Assembly (NCBI RefSeq): GCF_030815485.1 | Contig: NZ_JAUSWV010000002.1 | Coordinates: 3,968,001-4,032,000 of the forward strand | DNA length: 64,000 bases | From: Streptomyces rishiriensis | Lineage (GTDB): Bacteria; Actinomycetota; Actinomycetes; Streptomycetales; Streptomycetaceae | Direction of reading: 5' to 3' | Shown here: in pieces, positions 23,220 to 31,414 of the stretch | Numbering within the stretch: position 1 is the stretch's first letter | Layout of the letters: every line of letters begins with the position of its first letter | Notes under the pieces: model-generated | What the model was told of the DNA's origin: nothing | Databases searched by the model: none | The model's input: only the letters and a program-made list of their open reading frames with translations | Program-made: the position numbers and the translations under genes

Positions 23220-25421
23220 TCAGGACCGGCTCCGGGTGAGGGCCAGCGCGAGGTAGGGGTTGGTCGTCCGGGAGGCCGGAAGGCCGAGGGAAGCGGTGGC
23301 CGCGGCCAGCGTCTCGGCATAGGAGTCCACGGCCCGGCGGACGTTGGGGGCGTCCAGGCCCGTCCTGGTCACCAGCCGGTCGAGATCGACGTAGGCCGAC
23401 CGGATGATCTCGATCCAGCGGTAGACCGGCCAGTCCAGCCGCCAGTCCGTGCTGCACTGCGGGGGCATGTTCCGTTCCCAGCGGCGGAACATGCGGTCCC
23501 TGATCTCCGGCCGGGTCGGTGTCAGGTGCATGTGCCGGACCAGGTCGTAGAGGGGATCGCCGACCAGGGCCATCTCCCAGTCGATGATGGTCAGCGCCCG
23601 GTGGTCGTCCCGGCGCACCAGGTTCCACGGGTTGAGGTCGCCGTGCAGCAGGGCGGCCGCCCGGTGACTCAGCCGGTGCCGGGAGAGGATCTCCCGCAGT
23701 CGACGCTCGTCGGGCAGCCCCAGCGTGCGGGCCAGTTGCAGCGACTCCCTCGGCAGGTTCCGCACGAGGCCGACAAGCTGCTCCTTCAGCCACGCGTAGA
23801 ACTCGACGTCGCCTGCCTGCGGATCGAGCCCTCTGTGGTCCACCCGCGTCAGTTCGCACAACTGGTCGACGAGTGCGTCGGCCTCGTGCGGGAGCAGTCC
23901 GTTCACCGGGTGGCTCGGCGGCTGGTCGACGCTGGTGCCGACGTAGGTGTGGATGGTGAAGGCGTCGTCCCGGTAACTCTCGCCCAGGGCCAGCACCTGC
24001 GGCGCCGCGACCCGGGCGCCCGACTCCTGGATCGCCTTCAGGACGGCGTGCTCGCTCAGGTAACTCGGCTCGCGCCGTGTGACGTCGGGCAGTTTGCGGC
24101 GCACGACCACGGGGTGGGGAACGTCGCGCACCCAGACCACGGAGTTGAGATGCGCGGTTCCCTTGAACACCCGGTGCGCCGGGGCGGCCCCCTCCGCGAG
24201 CAACGCCGCCCGCACGGCGGACACCGGGAACCGGGGGTTCTCCGCCATACGCCGGTCCGGCCGCCAGGCGGAGACGTCGGTGAGCCAGTGCCGCCCGCTG
24301 CCTCCCCGGTCGCTCCGCGAGGCTAGCCACCTGATGAGGGCCCCCTCGATCTCGCCGTGCGTGGGCGTGCTCCGGAGCCGCAACGGTTCCGCCGCCGCTG
24401 TCAGCGCCCGGCGCACCTCCACCGTCGCCTCGTCACAGCCCTTCTGCGTGAACGATTCCTGGAGCGACCTCGCCGCTCGCATCACGTCCGGATAGACGGA
24501 CTGCGCCCGCTCGAAGTCGACGTAGTGGGGCAGGTCCTTGTAGAGGCCCTTGACCGCAGCGGGCCGGTACTTCCGCATGGCGCCGGCCCACGCCTCGATC
24601 ACCTCGTCCCACTGGTGGTCCGGGTAGTGCATGCGCACCAGGTGGGTGGCGAGGTCGTGCAGCGGGTCACCGTAGGTGGCGAGCTCCCAGTCGACGCAGA
24701 TGAGCGGCGGGTCGCCGCCGTAGGACACGATCAGGTTGTCCCGGTGCAGGTCCGCGTGCAGCAGGCTGTACGGCCGCCGGGTCATCGCGGGCACGGCTGC
24801 GGCCAGTCCCAGCAGGGCGTCGTCGGAGATGCCCAGGGCCTTGAACAGACCGCCGAACTCGTCCCAGTTGGGCTTGCGGATCTGTTCGTCGGCGCGCAGG
24901 GCCAGGGTCCTCAGGAACGCCTGGCTGTCACTGTGGTTGGCGGGCCAGGAATCCGGCAGCGGCGGCAGTGCCTGCCGACGCACCTGGGCCATCCGCGCCA
25001 GCAGCTCGGCCAGCGCCTTCACCAGCAACGTGTCGACTGGCTTACCGTTTCCGCAGATGGTGGAGAGCGGCACACCCTCCAGGTAGCTGTGGATGGCGTA
25101 ACCCGGCGTCCTGAGCAGGCATTCGGGTGCGTGCGGCAGGACGCCGTGGACAGCGTCGAGGATCGCGCCCTCCTCCCGCCAGGTCCTGATCACCACGGAC
25201 AGCGCGTCGGACCGCTTGATCCGCACTATCACCGAGGTCCCCGGCGCACGGCCCACGAGAGCGGCGACATCCTCCGTCAGCGGCAGCACGTGGTTGCGGT
25301 TGTGGTGGCCACTGGACGCCTGGGTGGCTTCGGCGGCCCTGACGAAGGTCCGCAGCGCTCCGGACACGTCCTCGGCGGCCCGTTCCCCCAGGTGACGAGG
25401 GGGAACAAGATGGTCGACCAC
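23220..25421 (-). CDS. Tandem double APH-fold phosphotransferase
   Basis: A 733-aa protein made of two aminoglycoside-phosphotransferase/choline-kinase-like domains. Domain 1 (about 40-370) has the catalytic loop H222-x-D224...N229 and metal-binding D244 in VDWE; domain 2 (about 400-733) has H593-x-D595...N600 and D614 in IDWE. Both keep the GDPL[HY]DL follow-up, so both could be active. Substrate unknown: small molecule, lipid or sugar. Start GTG at 25421 is not firmly fixed. It lies 199 bp downstream of a GntR gene on the same strand and belongs to the GntR/membrane-peptide cluster. Ends next to the oxidoreductase gene. Confidence 0.8.
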   Translation of the reverse strand: MVDHLVPPRHLGERAAEDVSGALRTFVRAAEATQASSGHHNRNHVLPLTEDVAALVGRAPGTSVIVRIKRSDALSVVIRTWREEGAILDAVHGVLPHAPECLLRTPGYAIHSYLEGVPLSTICGNGKPVDTLLVKALAELLARMAQVRRQALPPLPDSWPANHSDSQAFLRTLALRADEQIRKPNWDEFGGLFKALGISDDALLGLAAAVPAMTRRPYSLLHADLHRDNLIVSYGGDPPLICVDWELATYGDPLHDLATHLVRMHYPDHQWDEVIEAWAGAMRKYRPAAVKGLYKDLPHYVDFERAQSVYPDVMRAARSLQESFTQKGCDEATVEVRRALTAAAEPLRLRSTPTHGEIEGALIRWLASRSDRGGSGRHWLTDVSAWRPDRRMAENPRFPVSAVRAALLAEGAAPAHRVFKGTAHLNSVVWVRDVPHPVVVRRKLPDVTRREPSYLSEHAVLKAIQESGARVAAPQVLALGESYRDDAFTIHTYVGTSVDQPPSHPVNGLLPHEADALVDQLCELTRVDHRGLDPQAGDVEFYAWLKEQLVGLVRNLPRESLQLARTLGLPDERRLREILSRHRLSHRAAALLHGDLNPWNLVRRDDHRALTIIDWEMALVGDPLYDLVRHMHLTPTRPEIRDRMFRRWERNMPPQCSTDWRLDWPVYRWIEIIRSAYVDLDRLVTRTGLDAPNVRRAVDSYAETLAAATASLGLPASRTTNPYLALALTRSRS

Positions 25422-25620
25422 TGGCCGCTCCGGTACTCGCGCTGGCAGGGTAGGGCAAACGGTAAACGCGCCGCACGACCGGAGGGATGATCAGCTGAGC
25501 CGAATGGTGGTTCCGCCACTCACTCACGTCGGCCGTTCGAGGCGGCTTGTTCACCGTCTCATACGTACGGACGGGAGCGCTTGCTCGCGCGATTGAGGCA
25601 TGCTAGCGCAGCGGTAGAGG

Positions 25621-26550
25621 CTATTCGGCGAGAAGGTTCCAGACGGAGTCGAACCACGCCTGCCAGGAGTCGACGAAGACGGTGCCCGGGGAGTGCGCGT
25701 CCTCGTCCTTCACATGACGGGTCAGCGTCGCGCCGAGACCCAGCACGTCGAAAGCGGCAACCTCCTCGCCCGCGCCCACGGCGATCTGCCGTTCGATCAC
25801 CTCGTACGGTCCGTGCAGCGCCTCGACCCCGTTCAGGAGGTAGAGCTTGAAGGCGGGGGTCAGCGGGGCGTGCCGGATCTGGATGTCGACGTCGACGGAC
25901 GGCACCTCGGACTGCACCAGTCCCAGCACCTCGCTCAGTGACTCGGTGCGCTGGTTCGTGATCTCGTGCAACCGGATGCGCAGCCGGTCGTCGTCCTTGT
26001 CGTCCTTCGCCCTCGGGTAGGGCAGCACCAGTTCCTCGGAGGGCAGCAGCATCCGCAGGCCGATGTGCCGGGGAGCGATGGAACCCTGGAGAATCCGCTC
26101 GGCCTGCAACCGGATGTGCGCGTCCAAGGACTCCGACGTCAAGGTGTAGACGTCCAAGGTGACTTCGGGCTGCTCGAATGCCTCGCTGAGCAGCGGTCCC
26201 AGCGTGGCTCCCCGCAGCTGCCGGGTGACTTTCGGCGTGGCGGGCTCTGTCCGCTGCTTCTTGACCACCCGGGACCCGCTGCCCTGACGGGACGCGATCC
26301 AGCCCTCGTGGGCCAGTTCCCGCATCACGCGGGACACGGTGTCCCTGGAGACTCCGAACTCCTCGGCGAGGTCACGCTGGGACGGCAGGAAGGAGCGCAG
26401 CGGATACGTCCCGTTCGTCATCCGGGCACGCAGCTCGTCGGCGACCCGGTGGAACTCCCGGCCGCCGCCGTCACCTCCCTGCTGTGCTTCCACACAGCGA
26501 CCGTACCGCTCTCCGTCCAATCGCAAACCAATCTCAGTCAACTCCCGCAC
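25621..26550 (-). CDS. GntR-family regulator 1
   Basis: A regulator of up to 309 aa. The winged helix occupies about 32-100 (FLPSQRDLAEEFGVSRDTVSRVMRELAHEGWIASRQGSG). The roughly 200-residue C-terminal domain shares signatures with the other two GntR proteins nearby: a GLRMLLPSEEL-type strand, FKLYLLNGVEALHGPYEV, and the terminal WFDSVWNLL. It is the most divergent of the three. The start is GTG at 26550 or GTG at 26493; the HTH is intact either way. Divergent from a 61-aa membrane-protein gene; the double kinase lies downstream. Ligand unknown. Confidence 0.82.
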   Translation of the reverse strand: MRELTEIGLRLDGERYGRCVEAQQGGDGGGREFHRVADELRARMTNGTYPLRSFLPSQRDLAEEFGVSRDTVSRVMRELAHEGWIASRQGSGSRVVKKQRTEPATPKVTRQLRGATLGPLLSEAFEQPEVTLDVYTLTSESLDAHIRLQAERILQGSIAPRHIGLRMLLPSEELVLPYPRAKDDKDDDRLRIRLHEITNQRTESLSEVLGLVQSEVPSVDVDIQIRHAPLTPAFKLYLLNGVEALHGPYEVIERQIAVGAGEEVAAFDVLGLGATLTRHVKDEDAHSPGTVFVDSWQAWFDSVWNLLAE

Positions 26551-26594
26551 TGGACAGGCCGATTAAGGATCAGCGGACCAGGGGAAATCCATTT

Positions 26595-26626
26595 CAAGTC
26601 AACCAGGCCAATTGGACCGCGACTTG
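26595..26626. promoter_or_regulatory. Inverted-repeat operator candidate of GntR 1 region
   Basis: CAAGTC (26595-26600) mirrors GACTTG (26621-26626) around a CCAATTGG core (26608-26615). A direct repeat CCAATC-N5-CCAATC lies closer to the regulator (about 26517-26533). This is the divergent promoter region of GntR 1 and the membrane peptide. Confidence 0.45.
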
Positions 26627-26662
26627 CAGGCTTCACTGAGAATGGCAGGGAGGTGGAAGGTC

Positions 26663-26848
26663 GTGCTCCTGTTATCGGCACTCTGGGAACTCCTCGCGTT
26701 CTTCGCGGGATGGACGGCGCAGGCCAAGTTGGGAGCGGTGGGCGTGATGCTGGTCCTCACCGTGACGGTGGGCGTACGGGCCCGGCGCGACGTGCTTGCC
26801 GTCGGAGCGGCCGTCGTGCTCGTGTTACTGCTGCTCCGAGCCGCCTGA
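26663..26848 (+). CDS. Small two-helix membrane protein (module copy 1)
   Basis: A 61-aa hydrophobic protein with two predicted membrane helices separated by a basic turn (VGVRARRD). GTG at 26663 follows a strong GGGAGGTGGAAGG ribosome site; an in-frame ATG at 26642 lacks one. It is homologous to the 64-aa protein at 28630: shared QxKxGxxG, L..VG[VI][RK]A[RK] and GAV[VI]LxLL. Its last 24 nt overlap the end of the convergent HAD gene. Function unknown; candidates are a membrane-stress peptide, a toxin-like peptide or a partner of the GntR regulator. Confidence 0.7.
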   Translation: MLLLSALWELLAFFAGWTAQAKLGAVGVMLVLTVTVGVRARRDVLAVGAAVVLVLLLLRAA

Positions 26849-27598
26849 CCTGACCGCGTTCAGCAGTGGCTCCAGCGATCCCACCACCGTCGTGGCGCCG
26901 GCTTCTCTGAGCAGCTTCTCCTTGCGCTCGTTGCGCGCGTAGCCGAGGAAGGGCACGCCCGCCTCGCCGGCGGCCTCGAAGTCGGAGGGGGCGTCGCCGA
27001 TCATCAGGGCGGTGCCGGGCGCCGACCCCATGGCGCTCAGGGCGCGGTTCAGGCAGTACGGGTCGGGCTTGAGGAGACGCAGTTCGCGGGTGCGGCCGTA
27101 GATGTGCGGCGCGAAGCAGGAGGCGAGACCGCGGCCGGCCAGGTAGGTGGCCGCCGCCTGCGGTGAGTTGTTCGTGGTGATGGCCAGCCGCAGCTTCAGT
27201 GCGGCCAGTGTCCGTATCAAGGGGTCCGCCCACGCCGTGGGCATCGCCGTGGACGTCGCCTTCAGTTCCTCCTGGGTGAGGCGCTTCTCCAGCTCTGCGA
27301 GCAGGTCGCTGCCCGGATGCCGGCGGTACACCGCGCGCAGCACGACCTGCGGGTCCGGCGACTCCCGCTCGGACTCCCTCAGCAGGCCGCGCAGGCCCCG
27401 CCCCTCGAGCCACTCCACGAGGCCGTCGGCGACACCCTTCGCCGGGTGGCCGGCGAAGAGCCGGCAGATCGGCCCGTCGAAGTCCCACAGCACGACCTTC
27501 GCGCGGGCGATCAACTCCCGCAGGTCCGCGGTCCCGTTCCCCGTCTCACTACCCGTGCCGGCTGCCACCTGTCCGGTCTGCGTCGCATCAGAGGTCAC
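26825..27598 (-). CDS. HAD-superfamily phosphatase
   Basis: A 257-aa haloacid-dehalogenase hydrolase with a helical cap. Motif I is VVLWDFDGPI, motif II ITTNNS, motif III LKPDPYCLNRAL and motif IV MIGDAPSDFEAA, so it should be an active Mg-dependent phosphatase of the phosphoglycolate-phosphatase type. The GTG start at 27598 shares its G with the TAG stop of GntR 2 (TAGTG), so it is co-translated with the regulator. The frame is open upstream to 27649 within that gene. Substrate unknown; a kinase product from the neighbouring double kinase is an attractive guess. Confidence 0.85.
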   Translation of the reverse strand: MTSDATQTGQVAAGTGSETGNGTADLRELIARAKVVLWDFDGPICRLFAGHPAKGVADGLVEWLEGRGLRGLLRESERESPDPQVVLRAVYRRHPGSDLLAELEKRLTQEELKATSTAMPTAWADPLIRTLAALKLRLAITTNNSPQAAATYLAGRGLASCFAPHIYGRTRELRLLKPDPYCLNRALSAMGSAPGTALMIGDAPSDFEAAGEAGVPFLGYARNERKEKLLREAGATTVVGSLEPLLNAVRSGGSEQQ

Positions 27599-28449
27599 TA
27601 GGAGAGTGTCAGGTCCGTCGTGATGGTTTCCCAGAGGGCGTCGAACCACTTCTGGGATTGCTCCACGAACGCGGCGTCGCGCTGGCCGGTGGCCTTCTCG
27701 AAGGAGAAGAGGAGGGACTCGGTGCCCAGCACGTCGTACATCTCGAGGGTTCCGGTGTCGGTGGGCTCCTCCCGGCGCGTGACCATGTAGTACGCGATCA
27801 GCGCCTCCTGGCCGTTGAGGAGGTACAGCTTCACCGGCGGGGTGAACGGCAGCGCGCGGAAGGTGATGTTCACGTCCACCCCGTGCGAACGCAGCGCGCG
27901 CAGGTTGTAACTCAGCACCTGCCCCTGTGCGTTGCGCATCGACAGCCAGCGCTGGTGAACCGGGTCCTCGTCGGCGCCGCGGCCCTCGACCGGGACCGGG
28001 AAGGCGAGGCTGATGTCCCGGGACGGCAGCAGGATGCGGACGTCGATCTTCTGGGGCCGGATGCTGCCGGCGTGGATCAGCCGCAGTGGCTCCCCCAGGG
28101 CCGGGATCAGGCTCTCCGCGGTGAGGCAGGCCGCGTCGATACGCACATGCGGGACCCCGAAGGCCGCGGTCAGCCGCGGGGCCAGGCCCACCATCGTGGG
28201 CTGGGGCTCGCCGCGGTCAGGCGCCGGCGGCTCCGCGATCCGCGGCGGACTGCCCTTGCTCACGTTGGTGAGCAGCCCGTCGTCCTGGAGTGCCCGCAGG
28301 GCCTGGCGGACGGTGCCGCGCTCGACCCCGAACTCGTCGGCGAGCTCTGCCTGGGTGGGCAACCGGTCCCCGGCCCTGAGGTTCCCGACGCGGATGCGTT
28401 CGCGCAGGACATCGGCGATCTCACGGGGTGAGAGCCTGCTGCCGTTCAC
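27598..28449 (-). CDS. GntR-family regulator 2
   Basis: A regulator of about 283 aa. The winged helix includes RLPTQAELADEFGVERGTVRQALRALQDDGLL; the C-terminal domain contains KIDVRILLPSRDI, VKLYLLNGQEALIAYYMV and QKWFDALWETI. GTG at 28449 is preferred (GGAG nine bases upstream), but starts to 28476 are possible. It is clearly paralogous to GntR 3 and more distantly to GntR 1. The C-terminal domain is not a standard FCD or UTRA match by eye; the DVRILLPSR strand recalls PLD-like sensor domains. It forms an operon with the HAD gene and diverges from the second membrane peptide. Confidence 0.85.
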   Translation of the reverse strand: MNGSRLSPREIADVLRERIRVGNLRAGDRLPTQAELADEFGVERGTVRQALRALQDDGLLTNVSKGSPPRIAEPPAPDRGEPQPTMVGLAPRLTAAFGVPHVRIDAACLTAESLIPALGEPLRLIHAGSIRPQKIDVRILLPSRDISLAFPVPVEGRGADEDPVHQRWLSMRNAQGQVLSYNLRALRSHGVDVNITFRALPFTPPVKLYLLNGQEALIAYYMVTRREEPTDTGTLEMYDVLGTESLLFSFEKATGQRDAAFVEQSQKWFDALWETITTDLTLS

Positions 28450-28557
28450 TGCCACGTTCTCCTGGGTCACGACCAAACGCTACAACTTAGATCCACATGG
28501 CGGGAGTTGTTTGGAAGTTGTTTAGCGGTTGCTACCAAGTGGGGACAACATAGCCAT

Positions 28558-28572
28558 AGTTGGCAACCAACT
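28558..28572. promoter_or_regulatory. Palindromic operator of GntR 2 region
   Basis: AGTTGGCAACCAACT is a 6-3-6 palindrome between GntR 2 and the divergent 64-aa membrane-protein gene. It differs at one base from the site upstream of GntR 3. Further GTTG/CAAC half-sites occur around it (28505-28590). Confidence 0.7.
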
Positions 28573-28629
28573 TGGGTGAGTTGGCGGAAAGATTGCCTCC
28601 CACCCCCGTATCCGAAGGGGGGAACCACC

Positions 28630-28824
28630 ATGCCCGTCCTCGTCCTCCTCTGCGCCGCCTTCGTCGTCGGAGTCGAACAGACCATCCAGTGGAAGTACGG
28701 CACCGCCGGCGCCCTCGGTCTGCTCCTGCTCAGCGTCGGCATCAAGGCCAAGAGCCCGGTCATCAGCTCCGCCGGCGCCGTGATCCTCGCCCTCCTCGCC
28801 ACCGGGCCCGCCGTCAGCTCGTGA
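28630..28824 (+). CDS. Small two-helix membrane protein (module copy 2)
   Basis: A 64-aa hydrophobic protein, paralogue of the one at 26663. Helix 1 is about 2-16, then QTIQWKYGTAGALG, helix 2 to about 36, a basic turn VGIKAKSP, and a third hydrophobic stretch. ATG at 28630 has GAAGGGGGGAACC upstream. Its 3' end overlaps convergent GntR 3 by 11 nt, as the first copy overlaps the HAD gene. Separated from GntR 2 by the palindromic operator, so probably controlled by it. Function unknown. Confidence 0.75.
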   Translation: MPVLVLLCAAFVVGVEQTIQWKYGTAGALGLLLLSVGIKAKSPVISSAGAVILALLATGPAVSS

Positions 28825-29722
28825 GCACCAGCTCCGAGCTGATCGTCTCCCACAGTGCGTCGAACCACAGGTGGGACTGTTTCACGAAGGTCGTGTCACG
28901 CGGGCCGGCGCCCTGTTCGAAGGCGAACAGCACCGACCGCGTGCCCTCGGCGTCGTACATCTCCAGGTGCTCGTGGTCGATCGTCTGCTCGCCGCGCTCG
29001 ACCGTGTAGTAGGCGAACAGCGCTTCCCTCCCGTTGAGGAGGTACAGCTTCACGGGCGGGGTGAAGGGCAGTGCGCGGAAGGTGACGTGCACGTCGATGC
29101 CGTGCGTGGAGCGCAGGGTGAGCAGGTTGTGCCGCAGCACCTGGCCCTGGGCGTTGCGGTGGGCCAGCCAGCGGCGCTGGAGCCGCCCGGTCTCCGCGAT
29201 GTCCACCGGCGCCGGGAAGGCGAGTTCGATGTTCCGGGACGGCAACAGGACACGGACGTCGATCTTGGCCGGTTTCAGTCGCCCCGCGTGGATCTGCCGC
29301 AGGGGTTCACCGATGGCGGCCGTGAGCGAGACGGCCGTCAGGCACAGGGCGTCGACCTCGACGTGGTCGGCCGCGAAGGCCTCGGTGATCCGCGGCGGAA
29401 GCGCCACCATCGAGGGCTGCGGTGTCGCCGCGGGGCCGAACGGGAGGCCGGCCGCACCCGGCCGCGCGGCGACCGTCGCCGGACTTCCCTTGGAGACGTT
29501 GGTGAGGAGCTGCTCCGACTGAAGAATGCGCAGCGCCTGGCGTACGGCACCCCGCTCGACACCGAACTCGTCCGCCAGCTTGGCCTGCGTCGGCATGCGC
29601 TCACCCGGCCGCAGCACTCCGGTCCTGATCCGGGTGCGCAGCTCGTCGGCCACCTCGTGGTGTGACCGTTGCGGCCGCACCGCCCTCCTCCGCCCATTGA
29701 CGGAGGCATGTTCCGGCTCCAC
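28814..29722 (-). CDS. GntR-family regulator 3
   Basis: A 302-aa paralogue of GntR 2: HTH RMPTQAKLADEFGVERGAVRQALRILQSEQLL, then a C-terminal domain with KIDVRVLLPSRNIELAFPAPV, VKLYLLNGREALFAYYTV and HLWFDALWETI. GTG at 29722. The upstream region carries a 19-bp palindrome containing the same core as at GntR 2, but the membrane-protein gene expected beyond it is missing or decayed. Transcribed leftward, ending within the end of the second membrane-peptide gene. Confidence 0.85.
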   Translation of the reverse strand: MEPEHASVNGRRRAVRPQRSHHEVADELRTRIRTGVLRPGERMPTQAKLADEFGVERGAVRQALRILQSEQLLTNVSKGSPATVAARPGAAGLPFGPAATPQPSMVALPPRITEAFAADHVEVDALCLTAVSLTAAIGEPLRQIHAGRLKPAKIDVRVLLPSRNIELAFPAPVDIAETGRLQRRWLAHRNAQGQVLRHNLLTLRSTHGIDVHVTFRALPFTPPVKLYLLNGREALFAYYTVERGEQTIDHEHLEMYDAEGTRSVLFAFEQGAGPRDTTFVKQSHLWFDALWETISSELVLTS

Positions 29723-29807
29723 GTCCGCACACTACAACTTCTCGCCATCTTTGGGCAGTTCAAAGAGAGATGGTTATAGGACGCTTCCAAGCGGACATAG
29801 TTACAGT

Positions 29808-29826
29808 GAAGTTGGCAGCCAACTTC
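29808..29826. promoter_or_regulatory. Palindromic operator of GntR 3 region
   Basis: GAAGTTGGCAGCCAACTTC is a perfect palindrome around its central base. Its core differs from the 28558-28572 site at a single base, so GntR 2 and GntR 3 probably recognise both. Confidence 0.75.
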
Positions 29827-29910
29827 AACAACATGGTCAAACTTTCAGACGGTTGGCCGGTCGGGCACCCTTCCGGAGGGGAGCCGGGAGCCCGAGCAGT
29901 CGGCGCCGAC

Positions 29911-29985
29911 GCACAGCCACAACCGAACATCGCTCGCACAGCCACAACTTCAGATCGCTCGCACAGCCACAACTGAACAGCTACG
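29911..29985. repeat. Three 25-bp direct repeats
   Basis: GCACAGCCACAAC recurs at 29911, 29936 and 29961, exactly 25 bp apart, with similar CGAACATCGCTC-type sequence between. With the preceding CCTTCCGGAGGGG hairpin-like stretch (29869-29882) it fills the 330-bp gap between GntR 3 and the acetyltransferase gene. No intact gene is seen in 29827-30052. Confidence 0.6.
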
Positions 29986-30052
29986 GATACCCGCAGTCGA
30001 AGACACGGAAGCACACGAGCACACAGCAACTCAGGCGCTCAGGAAGGAGCCG

Positions 30053-31318
30053 TCAGAACATGTCCGGGCACCAAGGCCGCCCGGACGTACGCAGCAGGGC
30101 GTCGGCCTCCCGGGCGGCGCCCGCTCGTTCTTCCCGCAGCCGGCCCAGCGCCGCCAGCCGCCCAACGGACTCGTCGCCCAGCCACAGCCTCGCCAGCTCG
30201 GCCACGTCCAGGGTGAGGTCGGCGCCACGGGTGGTCGGCGTGCAGGAGGCGCCGTCGGGCGTCGCGTCCAGCAGGAAGCGGCCTCCGGCCAGGCCCGCCC
30301 GGTCGACGACCTCGAGAACCAACGCGCCCGACGCGTCGTACGTCCGCGCCTCCAAGGCCCGTACGACATCCAGGATCCGCACCCACAGCCAGTCCGCCTG
30401 CGTGGTGATGCGCGCCGCGCGCGGGTCCGGCAGATGCTGCGGCAGCAGGTCGTCCGGTGAGCGCCAGCCCGTCCTCACCCGGCTGATCCAGTCGATGGAA
30501 CAGAGGTAGAACCACAGAGCGCGCTCCGCGGCCGGGGTCACCGCGCTCAGCCAGTTCACCGTCGCCGTGTTCAGCGGCTGCTTGCCGTCGTTCCACTCGT
30601 CGTCCGTCCGGTAGGAGGCCATGCCCTCCACGACACCGTCCGCCGAGCGGTAGACCACGAAGAACGGCTCGACCCACGCATCGCCGTACAGCCACAGCTG
30701 CCCGGTGCGGGCCGCCCACCAGTGCTCGTCCCGGCTGATCGCGCCCGGCTGCGCGCGACACAGCCGCTCATGCAGCTCGGGGCCGATCCGGCGGATCTCC
30801 TCGCCGTCGGCGAAGTCGATCCGGCCGCCGTCCTGCGGGCCGGGCCAGTTCGGGTCGAGTCCGGCCCGCGGCACGTCGATCGACCACTCGGTCATCGTGG
30901 TCGCCGGACCGAAGCCGTACCGGCCGTAGATCCGGTACTCGGCGGCTATCAGGGTCGCCACGACGTCCCCGCGCTCCTTCGCCGCCGTCAGGTCGGCCGC
31001 CATCAACCGGGTGAGGAGCCCGCGGCGGCGGTGTGTGGGCGCGACGGTGACGTTGGAGATGGCGTCGGCCTGGACGGGGGCGCCGCCGACCGCCGTGAGC
31101 TCCTGGTCGAACGAGCGGAACGTCGCCACGCACCGGCCCTCGTCGAAGGCGCCGGAGACACGGGAGCCGGCGAACGCGATACGCCGGTCGGCGAGCATCT
31201 GGTCGGGGACGGTGGGCGGGCGCAGAAAGCCCGTGTTCACGGCACGGGTCCAGTCGGGAAGCTCCGCGTCGGTGATCGGGCGGACGTCGAGGGGCTGCTG
31301 GACGGTTCGGCGGGTCAT
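30053..31318 (-). CDS. Eis-like GNAT N-acetyltransferase
   Basis: A 421-aa protein with the Eis architecture: an N-terminal GNAT domain (about 10-150) with the acetyl-CoA motif VAPTHRRRGLLTRLM and the following IYGRYGFGPAT tyrosine segment, a second degenerate GNAT domain, and a C-terminal SCP2-like domain. It ends in Phe; in M. tuberculosis Eis the terminal Phe carboxylate acts as catalytic base, so the end is informative. A TACGGT hexamer lies 7 nt before the ATG at 31318, suggesting a leaderless transcript. Substrate unknown; aminoglycoside or protein amines are possible. Confidence 0.87.
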   Translation of the reverse strand: MTRRTVQQPLDVRPITDAELPDWTRAVNTGFLRPPTVPDQMLADRRIAFAGSRVSGAFDEGRCVATFRSFDQELTAVGGAPVQADAISNVTVAPTHRRRGLLTRLMAADLTAAKERGDVVATLIAAEYRIYGRYGFGPATTMTEWSIDVPRAGLDPNWPGPQDGGRIDFADGEEIRRIGPELHERLCRAQPGAISRDEHWWAARTGQLWLYGDAWVEPFFVVYRSADGVVEGMASYRTDDEWNDGKQPLNTATVNWLSAVTPAAERALWFYLCSIDWISRVRTGWRSPDDLLPQHLPDPRAARITTQADWLWVRILDVVRALEARTYDASGALVLEVVDRAGLAGGRFLLDATPDGASCTPTTRGADLTLDVAELARLWLGDESVGRLAALGRLREERAGAAREADALLRTSGRPWCPDMF

Positions 31319-31414
31319 GGGGATCACCGTAGGCAGGGGCGGGCGGGTGACGCGCAGATTTTTACGGCCCCGCCGTCCCGCCCGGGGTGCGCCCCGCCCG
31401 ACCCCTCGCCCGAG

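Noticed and set aside
25590..25680. tRNA-like D-arm (AGCGCAGCGGTAGAGG) followed by a T-loop-like stretch
   Set aside because: No acceptor-stem pairing or anticodon arm can be drawn, and the T-loop-like part is the coding end of the GntR 1 gene.
23220..29985. Integrated conjugative element
   Set aside because: GntR regulators and small membrane proteins recall KorSA/SpdB of Streptomyces elements, but no integrase, replication or transfer gene or attachment repeats were seen.
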